A stretch of 38,663 bases of DNA from RGIG8700 sp964568815. GTDB taxonomy: Bacteria > Bacillota > Clostridia > RGIG6154. The notes beneath the pieces are model-generated. The model saw only the letters and a program-made list of their open reading frames with translations, did no database searches and was not told the DNA's origin. Below, in pieces: positions 1 to 6,043 of this stretch (the first letter of the stretch is position 1; each line of letters opens with the position of its first letter). A program made the position numbers and the translations under genes. The DNA lies in assembly GCA_964568815.1 (NCBI GenBank), contig CAZMRY010000006.1, forward strand, positions 1 to 38,663, given 5' to 3'.

Positions 1-92
1 TTATACAGTTCATCCTGACATTCAGCACTGCAACACTTACTGCAGTTTCGCCCTTTAAATTTCTTACCGCATACTACACATCTCTTAAGCAT
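1..92 (-). CDS. Partial small cysteine-rich (zinc-finger-like) protein, N-terminus only
   Basis: The reading frame starts at ATG 92 and runs off the left edge after 30 codons. A good ribosome binding site (GGTGAGG) overlaps the stop codon of the upstream gene, so the two are probably translationally coupled. The visible peptide has a CVVCGKKF knuckle followed by CSKCC and AEC, a spacing suggesting a small zinc-binding protein. It belongs to the leftward early operon of the element. The family and full length cannot be given because the C-terminus is missing. Confidence 0.6.
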   Translation of the reverse strand, partial: MLKRCVVCGKKFKGRNCSKCCSAECQDELY

Positions 93-96
93 ATCC

Positions 97-1056
97 TCAC
101 CCCTTAAGCTTCTCAGCAAGTGCAGCAATAGCCTGTCTGCACTTGGCTTTTTCTTCCTCGCTGGTCATTCTTTCTATAACACTGTTCATTTCAACTATAG
201 ACTTCTGCACCTGATTGAACATAGTCTTAAACTCTGTCATATAAGGTGATGCTAACGCAAGCTGTTTTTTAAGCCTTTCAGCCTCTTCCTTTGCTTCTTT
301 TGCCGAAAGTTCAGCCTGCTTCTGCTTTTCTTCAAGAACAGCAAGCTCTCCTTTAAGCTTTTCTGCCGTTATGTCCGCTCCCTTTTGTGCTTTTTCTTCA
401 GCCTCCGCCGTTATCTTATCAAGCACATCTTTAGGTATTTCAGGATTTTCTTTTAAAGCTTTTATTTTCTCTTTTGCCTTTTTCTCTGCAAGCTGCACCT
501 TTTCAAGGCTCGCCTTAAGTTCTTCAATCTGTTTATTAAGTTCAACGCTTTCTTTGTTTTCTGTTTTCGCTCTCTCTTCAAACTCTGCAATCCTCTTACT
601 AAGAGCATCAACCTCTTCAGCTTTTTTCAAAGCCTCGTCTCTTTCCTTTATAAGCTTGTCAAGTTCTCTTGTGGAGATATTCTCTACATTGTTTGCCTCT
701 GCAAATTCTTCTCTCTCTTCTTCAGGTATTGCAAGGAGCTTTAAAGCCTTTGTATAGCTCAAATTCCCAATCGTTTGTGAATTTACATCCTGCCCGAAAA
801 GGTCAATCTGCTTGCTTCCGTATTCATCAAAAAGCTTCATAAAATTATTGGCTGAAGACTGTGAGAAATCTACCTTCTCTTTAAGCCAGTTTCCCCATTC
901 GCCATGGTCAAGTAAACCTTTAGCCTCCTTAAGCCTTTTTCCAATTTCGATTGCATAATAAAGCATAATGTTTTGTGCATTTCTTTTAAGTGTAACAATC
1001 TCACTTGTTACAACATCAATATCTCTAACACTTGCCTCTATGATTTTATTTTCCAT
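97..1056 (-). CDS. DUF3102 family protein with long coiled coil
   Basis: A 319-residue protein whose first ~130 residues resemble DUF3102, a domain found in phages and conjugative elements of Firmicutes (recognised from features such as YAIEIGKRLKEAK and GEWGNWL followed by SQSSANNFMKLF). Residues ~130-270 are a highly charged Glu/Lys/Ala-rich coiled coil. Function is not established; by its N-terminal helical domain it may bind DNA or a partition/replication partner. The start has a clear GGAGG nine bases upstream and overlaps the end of the PcfJ-like gene by 11 bases, so it is in the same operon. There is no signal peptide or membrane segment. Confidence 0.75.
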   Translation of the reverse strand: MENKIIEASVRDIDVVTSEIVTLKRNAQNIMLYYAIEIGKRLKEAKGLLDHGEWGNWLKEKVDFSQSSANNFMKLFDEYGSKQIDLFGQDVNSQTIGNLSYTKALKLLAIPEEEREEFAEANNVENISTRELDKLIKERDEALKKAEEVDALSKRIAEFEERAKTENKESVELNKQIEELKASLEKVQLAEKKAKEKIKALKENPEIPKDVLDKITAEAEEKAQKGADITAEKLKGELAVLEEKQKQAELSAKEAKEEAERLKKQLALASPYMTEFKTMFNQVQKSIVEMNSVIERMTSEEEKAKCRQAIAALAEKLKG

Positions 1057-2689
1057 TTATATTTACCTCCAACTTTTTAATATGCTCAAGCCACTTCTTC
1101 TCAAACTCGATTACAATTTCTGTTCTTGCACAGTTGTTTTTTCCTCGGTTCTGATTAACAAAAAGCTTTCCTTCATCACTTTTAAGCTCCAAAGTAAAAA
1201 AAGGCTCATCAGGCTCTTCAACCTTTCTTATAAAGAAAATATTACTTTTCCCGGTTGCGTGAGCCTCTGCGTAAGATGCAACACAATGGTGTAGTATTTT
1301 CCCCTCAATACGAAGCTCCACTTCTCTTCTGCAAGGAACAATCATCAGCCCTGAAGCTTTATCTTTAAACTCCAGATTCTTAAGAACTTTATATCTGTCG
1401 TCAAAACCTTTCATCTTTTCTTTATTTTTTCTTAACTCAAGTCGTTTAACAGCATCATTATGTGCCTTGTAAAGATTCTTAGGATACAGATTATCCTTAT
1501 CAAGTGCAGTTTTTTCATCAGTAAGCATTGAATAATAGTCCTTGAGCATTGTAAAATCTATAGTACCTTTTTGTCCCCTGAATCTATCCCTTTGTTTCAT
1601 TATGTAAGAAAGGCATTTAGAAACATTTTTATTAAATTCAATCAGTTCTTCTATTTTATATCTGCCTTCACGATACACCGCTGATATTTCTTCTTTACTT
1701 ATATTGCAACCGACTTCTTTCAATTTTCTGTATAGTTTAACAACATCCGCAGCAATTTGTTTCCTCACAAACCACTTGAATTCTTCCTTTGTAAGTCCTA
1801 ACATCTCGCAAGGTCTTTTCTTTTTAAAATCAATCTCATCCTTATAAGCTCTGATGCTCGCTCCTCTAAAATAACCATAATCAGTTGACCTGTCTTTTAT
1901 AATCTGACTTATAAGATAACTTCCGCCTTGCATAACTACATTTTCAATGTTATTTTTCTTTAAATACATATACGCATATGACACAGGATAAGTTACGCCT
2001 TTTGAGCTTGTATAAATATCAAGTTTTGAATTTTCAAGCACTGTGCCATTAAGTTCATAGGGCATAAATGGAACAAAGTGGTCGCATGGTCCGTATTCAT
2101 CAAAATAAGATTTTTTCTGCTCCCAATGGTCCATATAAGTTGTTGTAGTGAAATACTTATACCACCCTTTAAGCTTTATAACTCTTTTATCTCCAAATAT
2201 GTATGCCTCATATGGTGAAACATCAATGCTCTTCTCTGCTTCTTTATTAAACGAAAGGTCTATTTTCCATGATACAAGTGCAGCCTGTCCGCATACTTTC
2301 ATTATGTGCATAGGGAATATACTTCTGCGTTTGCAATTATATTTACTGTTAAGCTCCCCAACATGAAGCAATTTACATTCTGCTCCACAGCCAGGACACA
2401 AAGTATTGTCTCCCGATATTAATGCTTCCGTTTTTATCATCACACCATAAGGTGCTCTTGCATATCTTCCGCAACCTACATCAACTGCCTCACTGTAAAA
2501 AACATTCTTACAACAACTGCACTTTACTTCAACCAATCTTTCTTTTCTTTCTTCCAAAGGATTAAAAACCCATTCTTTTTTATAAACAAGAACATCCAGA
2601 CCCTCGAAGAGTTTCTTTGCCTTTATATAATCAAACACCGCTTTTGGCGGTTTAGTTGGCATATATTCAACATAGTTTATCTCTTCCAT
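1046..2689 (-). CDS. PcfJ-like protein
   Basis: A 547-residue protein resembling PcfJ-like proteins, named after a gene of the enterococcal plasmid pCF10 and common in Firmicutes mobile elements. The N-terminal ~110 residues carry Cys pairs (CSCC and, further on, CPGCG) that look like a zinc ribbon. The C-terminal third holds the characteristic block: a basic stretch ending in GKILHHCVASY, then FFIRK, a LELK strand and an NNCA motif. Its biochemical activity is unknown. The start at 2689 has AAAGGAG seven bases upstream. The neighbours, a PcfK-like gene upstream and a DUF3102 gene downstream, match the usual context. It is separated from the PcfK-like gene by a 125-bp structured spacer. Confidence 0.8.
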   Translation of the reverse strand: MEEINYVEYMPTKPPKAVFDYIKAKKLFEGLDVLVYKKEWVFNPLEERKERLVEVKCSCCKNVFYSEAVDVGCGRYARAPYGVMIKTEALISGDNTLCPGCGAECKLLHVGELNSKYNCKRRSIFPMHIMKVCGQAALVSWKIDLSFNKEAEKSIDVSPYEAYIFGDKRVIKLKGWYKYFTTTTYMDHWEQKKSYFDEYGPCDHFVPFMPYELNGTVLENSKLDIYTSSKGVTYPVSYAYMYLKKNNIENVVMQGGSYLISQIIKDRSTDYGYFRGASIRAYKDEIDFKKKRPCEMLGLTKEEFKWFVRKQIAADVVKLYRKLKEVGCNISKEEISAVYREGRYKIEELIEFNKNVSKCLSYIMKQRDRFRGQKGTIDFTMLKDYYSMLTDEKTALDKDNLYPKNLYKAHNDAVKRLELRKNKEKMKGFDDRYKVLKNLEFKDKASGLMIVPCRREVELRIEGKILHHCVASYAEAHATGKSNIFFIRKVEEPDEPFFTLELKSDEGKLFVNQNRGKNNCARTEIVIEFEKKWLEHIKKLEVNINGK

Positions 2690-2717
2690 AATATCTCCTT
2701 TCTGCCTTCACTTGTAG

Positions 2718-2796
2718 GGCAGGGGCAAGGCAATAAAAACATTTCAAAGGAGCTGATAGTCTTTGAGGAAGTTTTTTTAATTGCCTTGCTCCTGCC
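2718..2796. repeat. Long imperfect inverted repeat (hairpin) between two operon genes
   Basis: The arms 2718-2740 and 2771-2796 are almost perfectly complementary, sharing the core GCAAGGCAA flanked by GGCAGG and an A/T run, with a smaller nested stem (TTTCAAAG / CTTTGAGG) in the loop. It lies in the only sizeable gap of an otherwise overlapping operon. It could be a dispersed palindromic element that inserted here, or an RNA structure that attenuates or processes the transcript. No T-tract follows on the minus strand, so it is not a simple terminator. Confidence 0.6.
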
Positions 2797-2814
2797 GTAA
2801 CGGATGAGGCGTTG

Positions 2815-3144
2815 TTACATCAATTCTTCAAGGTCAATAAAGAGGCTGTCCTTCTTTGCCTCTTCATTAAGTCCATAGTATTTTCTTATAACCTCTTCAG
2901 CTTCCTTTGGCGAAACAACAACACAGTTACCCTTTATATTCTTTTTCTTCTGGTCTGCAAGCTTTTTTATCTCTGCTGCACACTTTTTAATATCCATTCC
3001 TGCCTCAAAATCCTTAAGCACAATCTCAGCCTGCTTTGCATTGTTTCCAACAATATCTTTAAGCTGTTCACCGCAGAAGAAAACATCAGTTCCCTCGTGT
3101 CCCTTCTGCATCTTCTCTATTTCAACCTTCAATTTATTCAACAT
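2815..3144 (-). CDS. PcfK-like / AcrIIA9-like small protein
   Basis: A 109-residue protein with an N-terminal amphipathic helix (MLNKLKVEIEKMQ), a central helical part, and a conserved-looking C-terminal block: DIKKCAAEIKKLADQKK, then GNCVVVSPKEAEEVIRKYYG. This order of helix, Lys-rich linker, 'CVVVS' strand, 'EAEEV' helix and aromatic pair resembles PcfK-like proteins. From memory, that family includes the Cas9 inhibitor AcrIIA9. The location next to a PcfJ-like gene fits PcfK. It overlaps the upstream gene by seven bases. The PcfK-like assignment is moderately sure; anti-CRISPR activity is only a possibility. Confidence 0.6.
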   Translation of the reverse strand: MLNKLKVEIEKMQKGHEGTDVFFCGEQLKDIVGNNAKQAEIVLKDFEAGMDIKKCAAEIKKLADQKKKNIKGNCVVVSPKEAEEVIRKYYGLNEEAKKDSLFIDLEELM

Positions 3145-3500
3145 ACCTTTTCACCGTTAGCAGCTCTCATTTTAAGTATCTGCTCCCTTTCCTTTAATTC
3201 TTTATCTTTATATACAATAGAATCAATCAACCTTATATCCTCAAGACTGATTGTGTGTTCTCTGCCTGCATTTGGTATGTATGTTTCTTCGATTTTAACT
3301 GTTCTGTATTTAACAGCAGCTTCATCAATACTGTAGCACCCATCGCTTTTTGAGTTCTCTTCTATCAGAATAAATTCCCTGCGTACCTTGCCATCCTTTC
3401 GCCACCTTCTTGCACCGTACCCCACAGGGATGCACCTTATGCCCCTGTACTCAACAGGAATACCTTTAACAATGCAGTCAATCATTTCTTTAATGGTCAA
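3138..3500 (-). CDS. Hypothetical phage-type protein (TTG start)
   Basis: A 120-residue basic protein of unknown family. The frame opens at TTG 3500, with a GGGGGCGGAG ribosome binding site just upstream; the first in-frame ATG is five codons later and has no such site, so TTG is preferred. It has a Pro/Gly/Arg-rich stretch (IPVGYGARRWRKDGKV) suggesting a nucleic-acid-binding or beta-rich domain, and a charged C-terminal helix. It overlaps its upstream neighbour by 11 bases and its downstream neighbour by seven, so it is coupled within the early operon. Confidence 0.65.
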   Translation of the reverse strand: MTIKEMIDCIVKGIPVEYRGIRCIPVGYGARRWRKDGKVRREFILIEENSKSDGCYSIDEAAVKYRTVKIEETYIPNAGREHTISLEDIRLIDSIVYKDKELKEREQILKMRAANGEKVC

Positions 3501-3888
3501 TTTGCTCCGCCCCCTTCGCTTTCAGCTTTGCCATTTGTTCCATCAATTGCTCTCTCTTCTTTTTGCGTATTGCATCAAAGTCTGGCACTTCTTGGGTAAA
3601 GTTGCAGAATCCACTCGGCTTTATCTTTGCTTTTGTGGTCATTTTGTCCGTAACATCAAAGTGAAGAGGAAAAACTCCCGTCCAGCTGTTTTCTATGCTC
3701 TGCTCTATTATCTTGATTCTTGTTTCTTCATCATCAGCAAGCTTATTAAGCTTCTTTATAAAAAGCTCAAAGCCTCTCGTCGTAAGCGGTTTCTTTTTCT
3801 CTTTCCTGAACTCTATAAAATCTCTGACAGCCTCTTTAAACTCTTCACTGCCTTCTATATCAAAACTTATTACTTCTTCTTTTTTCAT
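3490..3888 (-). CDS. Replisome-organiser C-terminal-like protein
   Basis: A 132-residue protein. The stretch TRGFELFIKKLNKLAD followed by RIKIIEQSIENSWTGVFP resembles the C-terminal helical domain of phage replisome organisers and DnaD-like replication proteins, in which a 'W-x-G-(F/V)-(F/Y)-P' motif closes the domain. The usual N-terminal winged helix is absent, so this is either a stand-alone domain or a reduced gene. The C-terminus is a lysine/glutamate-rich helix. ATG 3888 is preceded by GAGG nine bases upstream, overlapping the stop of the small frame at 3900-3986. Role in element replication is inferred. Confidence 0.55.
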   Translation of the reverse strand: MKKEEVISFDIEGSEEFKEAVRDFIEFRKEKKKPLTTRGFELFIKKLNKLADDEETRIKIIEQSIENSWTGVFPLHFDVTDKMTTKAKIKPSGFCNFTQEVPDFDAIRKKKREQLMEQMAKLKAKGAEQIDH

Positions 3889-3899
3889 AAAAAATTACC

Positions 3900-3986
3900 T
3901 CACTTGACATTTTTAAAGTTATGAGGTAAAATACTTATGGTTGTTAGTCCTCTTATGAGGGCTTTTTCTTTTACCTCAATTTTCAT
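3900..3986 (-). CDS. Candidate 28-residue small protein or leader peptide
   Basis: A short frame fills the gap between two operon genes. ATG 3986 has AAAGGAA seven to eight bases upstream, within the last codons of the previous gene, and its TGA stop overlaps the ribosome binding site of the next gene. The peptide is MKIEVKEKALIRG followed by LTTISILP and a short basic tail. The coding strand also contains a seven-base-pair hairpin (AGCCCTC-ATAA-GAGGACT). Either a true small protein or a translational coupler; no homology is claimed. Confidence 0.45.
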   Translation of the reverse strand: MKIEVKEKALIRGLTTISILPHNFKNVK

Positions 3987-3988
3987 AT

Positions 3989-4183
3989 TCAATTTCCTTT
4001 ATCAAACTCTGGAAGATGAAAAATATTCAACACTTCGCATATTTTGCCTATCCGTTCATCTACATACTTATCGTTTTTATCAGCATAGGCACTATAATGT
4101 CTAAGAGCTGTAAATATAAGTTTTCTTTCTTCCACATCTAAATGACATTCTATTCCGCCGTCATTCTTTTCTCCATATTTCAA
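3989..4183 (-). CDS. Hypothetical small protein (TTG start)
   Basis: A 64-residue acidic protein of unknown family, with a predicted helix at DVEERKLIFTALRHYSAY and a second at DERIGKICEVLNIF. It starts at TTG, overlapping the TGA of the upstream gene (TTTGA), a stop-start arrangement typical of translational coupling; an AGGAG lies about 11 bases upstream. It is one of the small genes of the leftward early operon. The helical pattern would suit a small protein-binding partner, but nothing specific is seen. Confidence 0.55.
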   Translation of the reverse strand: MKYGEKNDGGIECHLDVEERKLIFTALRHYSAYADKNDKYVDERIGKICEVLNIFHLPEFDKGN

Positions 4184-4410
4184 AACATTCTCACTCCTAA
4201 CTTCTCACTGTGCATTGTGCGTTGTGCCCTGTGCACTGCATACGCAACCGCCCCTGCCAATATGTACTCTCCACCTATTGCGTAGTAGCCTCTCTGTTCT
4301 CTTAAGTACGGTGTTAACGCAAGTACCACAATCAAGAAACTCATTATAGGTATTGCATTGTCCTTCAGAAGCATTACCGCTCCTTTAATTTTCTTTAGTA
4401 ACTTTTTCAT
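4180..4410 (-). CDS. Small membrane protein
   Basis: A 76-residue protein with a basic N-terminus (MKKLLKKIKG) and a clear hydrophobic segment at about residues 18-34 (IPIMSFLIVVLALTPYL); a weaker one follows near residues 45-58 (AIGGEYILAGAVAYAV). The C-terminus is basic. It could be a small holin-like or phage-exclusion-type membrane protein, but size and position alone do not decide. Its ATG overlaps the TAA stop of the upstream gene by one base. Confidence 0.6.
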   Translation of the reverse strand: MKKLLKKIKGAVMLLKDNAIPIMSFLIVVLALTPYLREQRGYYAIGGEYILAGAVAYAVHRAQRTMHSEKLGVRMF

Positions 4411-4583
4411 TAGTTCGTCTCCTTTGATTTAATAAATTCATCAACTTTAGCTCTCAGCTCATCTTCACTTAACTTCACTGTCATTTGTGCGTAATATACC
4501 ATTGTCCCACCTTTGTTGTATATCGCCATATGCTTATTGTGATGCTGAACCGCCGTGTAACCTCTGTAATCTACTCTTTCCAT
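4410..4583 (-). CDS. Hypothetical small protein
   Basis: A 57-residue protein. I place the start at ATG 4583, because it has GAAAGGAG seven bases upstream; the longer frame beginning at 4637 has no such site and would overlap the upstream gene more. The sequence begins MERVDYRGYTAVQHHNKH, has a beta-hairpin-like middle (MAIYNKGGTMVYYAQ), and ends in a charged helix. It overlaps the 3' end of the HTH gene by about 50 bases in another frame. Function unknown. Confidence 0.55.
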   Translation of the reverse strand: MERVDYRGYTAVQHHNKHMAIYNKGGTMVYYAQMTVKLSEDELRAKVDEFIKSKETN

Positions 4584-4812
4584 TTGTTTCTCCTTTCCAC
4601 GGTGTAAGGCTTGATAAAGCGCAAGGCTGTGGTTCACACTGAGCTTCTCCGCCTTTTTCTACCCATTCCTGCAGTTTCGCTTTTATGTACAGCCTTTTAG
4701 TTCCTATCTCATAATATAGACCCTTAAGACAGCCCGTTTTTTCGAGCTTATATAACGCCGACCGCGAGCACCCTAAGAACTCTGCAGCTTCTTTTCTTGT
4801 TAACCTTTCCAT
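4534..4812 (-). CDS. Excisionase / MerR-like helix-turn-helix protein
   Basis: A 92-residue protein. The N-terminus MERLTRKEAAEFLGCSRSAL followed by YKLEKTGCLKG, YYEIGTKRLY and LQEWVEKG is the winged helix-turn-helix of phage excisionases and small DNA-binding proteins. The start is set at ATG 4812 by AAAGGAG; the longer frame to 4851 would begin inside a promoter region. The C-terminal ~35 residues are Pro/Gly/Ser-rich and overlap the next gene, so they may be poorly constrained. Likely role: excision or control of early genes in the mobile element. No integrase gene is in the same operon. Confidence 0.7.
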   Translation of the reverse strand: MERLTRKEAAEFLGCSRSALYKLEKTGCLKGLYYEIGTKRLYIKAKLQEWVEKGGEAQCEPQPCALSSLTPWKGETNGKSRLQRLHGGSASQ

Positions 4813-4834
4813 AGTTTTCTCCTTTCTTTTGTGA

Positions 4835-4863
4835 TTGACATTTTTTACCAAATATGTTATAAT
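4835..4863 (+). promoter_or_regulatory. Perfect-consensus sigma-A promoter pointing against the early operon
   Basis: TTGACA at 4835-4840 and TATAAT at 4858-4863, exactly 17 bases apart, both matching the consensus fully. It points rightward, opposite to all coding genes nearby, and would start transcription near 4870. Confidence 0.8.
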
Positions 4864-4867
4864 GCAA

Positions 4868-4954
4868 TCAATCCTTTCTAGGATTAAAAAATGCGTCGCT
4901 CGGCTGCACTCTTTTTCCAGGTGCAGTCGGGTTTTTATTTTCTCTCGTTTTCAT
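4868..4954 (-). CDS. Candidate 28-residue small protein opposed by a small RNA
   Basis: A short leftward frame begins at ATG 4954 with AAAGGAG very close upstream (about three bases between the site and the ATG, which is short). It reads MKTRENKNPTAPGKR, then VQPSDAFFNPRKD, and ends at TGA 4868-4870. It sits between the Cro-like and excisionase-like genes in the early operon. Its whole length is covered by the rightward promoter-to-terminator unit. The compact, Pro- and charge-rich peptide resembles nothing I can name; it may be a leader whose translation is controlled by the antisense RNA. Confidence 0.35.
   Translation of the reverse strand: MKTRENKNPTAPGKRVQPSDAFFNPRKD
4870..4936 (+). ncRNA. 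Candidate ~67-nt antisense small RNA
   Basis: A perfect promoter (4835-4863) and an intrinsic terminator (4901-4936) delimit a transcript of about 67 nt. It contains a first small stem (AATCC/GGATT, near 4870-4885) and then the terminator stem. It runs antisense to the leader of the excisionase-like HTH gene, so base pairing with the early operon mRNA is possible in full. No expression evidence is available. Confidence 0.55.
4901..4936 (+). terminator. Intrinsic terminator of the candidate small RNA
   Basis: Stem CGGCTGCAC (4901-4909) with GTGCAGTCG (4921-4929), nine pairs including one G-U, followed by GGTTTTT. The T-run lies on the rightward side only. Confidence 0.7.
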
Positions 4955-5014
4955 CCGCTCCTTTCGTTTTAAAATAAAAATAATCACACAGTCTTTATTT
5001 GGTTTTGTTATCGT

Positions 5015-5230
5015 TTACGCAACATCATCTGTAAAAAAAATATCATTATTCAGTTTATAATGATTTTTAATCATCTGTACTTCCGATAACAAGAAGTCAG
5101 AATAACCATTAATTTTCTGCATAACGCTTGTTTCTGTTCTGCCGATTAGTATTGCTACTTCCGAATATCTTACATTATTATCCCTAAACCAATTCTTTAG
5201 TTTTGTATACGGTTTATGAACCTTTTTCAT
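5015..5230 (-). CDS. Cro-like HTH regulator
   Basis: A 71-residue protein with a compact helix-turn-helix: KLKNWFRDNNVRYSEVA, then LIGRTETSVMQKING as recognition region, and LSEVQMIKNHYKL as closing helix, as in Cro/CI-type proteins. The start is taken at ATG 5230 because AAAGGAG lies seven to eight bases upstream; the longer frame would begin inside the promoter. It is the first gene of the leftward early operon, facing away from the CI-like repressor, as cro does in lambda-like switches. Its promoter overlaps GATAA/TTATC operators. Likely role: turns off repressor synthesis and tunes early genes. Confidence 0.75.
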   Translation of the reverse strand: MKKVHKPYTKLKNWFRDNNVRYSEVAILIGRTETSVMQKINGYSDFLLSEVQMIKNHYKLNNDIFFTDDVA

Positions 5231-5252
5231 ATATTCATCTCCTTTCTGTTGC

Positions 5253-5275
5253 TTATCCGATAACACAATATTATC
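5253..5275. promoter_or_regulatory. Operator-like GATAA/TTATC repeats in the cro-cI switch
   Basis: TTATC (5253-5257), GATAA (5259-5263) and TTATC (5271-5275) form two overlapping inverted pairs over the -10 box and start of the cro-like gene. Further GATAAC or TTATC copies occur just before the CI-like start codon and near 5006-5011. They are the best candidates for CI/Cro binding sites. Confidence 0.55.
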
Positions 5276-5296
5276 ACAGGTTTGTTGCTTTGTCAA
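5268..5296 (-). promoter_or_regulatory. Promoter of the cro-like gene and early operon
   Basis: On the minus strand: TTGACA (5291-5296 reversed), 17-base spacer, TAATAT (5268-5273 reversed). The -10 region is embedded in the GATAA/TTATC operator repeats. Confidence 0.8.
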
Positions 5297-5336
5297 TAAC
5301 TTTTTTTATTTTTTTATAATTATTTTTACTTTTCTA

Positions 5337-5365
5337 TTGATTTTTTTATGTTTGTATGCTATTAT
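5337..5365 (+). promoter_or_regulatory. Promoter of the CI-like repressor gene
   Basis: TTGATT (5337-5342), 17-base spacer, TATTAT (5360-5365), in a T-rich stretch. The start codon at 5389 follows closely, with GGAGGTGATAAC as combined ribosome binding site and possible operator half-site. Confidence 0.65.
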
Positions 5366-5388
5366 TTTGTTGCGGAGGTGATAACGCA

Positions 5389-6027
5389 ATGTTTAAAGAC
5401 AAACTTAAAGAGTTGCGTATTGGCAAGGGTTATTCTATGGATAAACTTGTTGAATTATATAACGAAAAATTTGGCGGTAAATTAAACAAAAGTACCGTGA
5501 GCAGATACGAAAACGGACTTCAGGAACCTATGTTTACTGTTGTTAAAAATTTTGCTACATTATTCAATGTAACTACAGATTATTTAACAGATACAGAGAA
5601 TACTTTTCAGCACCTTCAGTCGCAAGGCGTTATATCTCCTATTACAACAAAAAGATTTCCTATGCTCGGTAATATCGCCTGCGGTAAACCCATATATGCT
5701 GATGAAGATTATGAAACCTTCGTAGAGGCAAGTAGTAATATAAATGCCGACTTCTGTCTGACTGCAAAAGGTGACAGTATGATTAATGCACGAATATTTG
5801 ACGGCGACATTGTTTTTATAAAAAGTCAACCTGATGTTGAAAATGGTGAAATAGCAGCTGTAATTATAAATGATGAAGCTACTCTTAAAAGAGTATATAA
5901 ATATCAAAACAGAATAGAGCTTCGCCCGGAGAACCCTATGTATGATGTTCTCAACTATGAAGGCACAGAGCTTGAACAAATTCAAATACTTGGCAAAGCA
6001 GTCGCTTTCCAAAGTTATATAAGATAA
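5389..6027 (+). CDS. LexA/CI-type repressor with S24 autoprotease domain
   Basis: A 212-residue protein. Residues ~1-65 are an XRE-family helix-turn-helix (KDKLKELRIGKGYSMDKLV, then NKSTVSRYENG). Residues ~90-212 are a LexA-like S24 peptidase domain: cleavage site Cys98-Gly99 in GNIACGKP, catalytic Ser130 in KGDSM, and Lys167 in EATLKRV. Such repressors hold phage early genes off and self-cleave with RecA after DNA damage. The Cys-Gly cleavage bond, as in UmuD, is a variant of the Ala-Gly seen in LexA and lambda CI. The start at 5389 is chosen for GGAGGTGAT; the longer frame has no site. It is divergent from the cro-like gene. Confidence 0.9.
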   Translation: MFKDKLKELRIGKGYSMDKLVELYNEKFGGKLNKSTVSRYENGLQEPMFTVVKNFATLFNVTTDYLTDTENTFQHLQSQGVISPITTKRFPMLGNIACGKPIYADEDYETFVEASSNINADFCLTAKGDSMINARIFDGDIVFIKSQPDVENGEIAAVIINDEATLKRVYKYQNRIELRPENPMYDVLNYEGTELEQIQILGKAVAFQSYIR

Positions 6028-6043
6028 AGAAAGGATAAATAAT

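Noticed and set aside
371..757. Serine/leucine-rich frame opposite the DUF3102 coiled coil
   Set aside because: Shadow of the Glu/Lys-rich coiled-coil codons; no ribosome binding site.
2812..3924. Rightward hydrophobic frames of 174 and 178 residues
   Set aside because: Leu/Phe/Ser-rich shadows of Lys/Glu-rich leftward genes that have start signals and operon overlaps.
5584..6012. 142-residue frame opposite the repressor gene
   Set aside because: Antisense to a gene with all its catalytic residues, with no start signal and unlikely composition.
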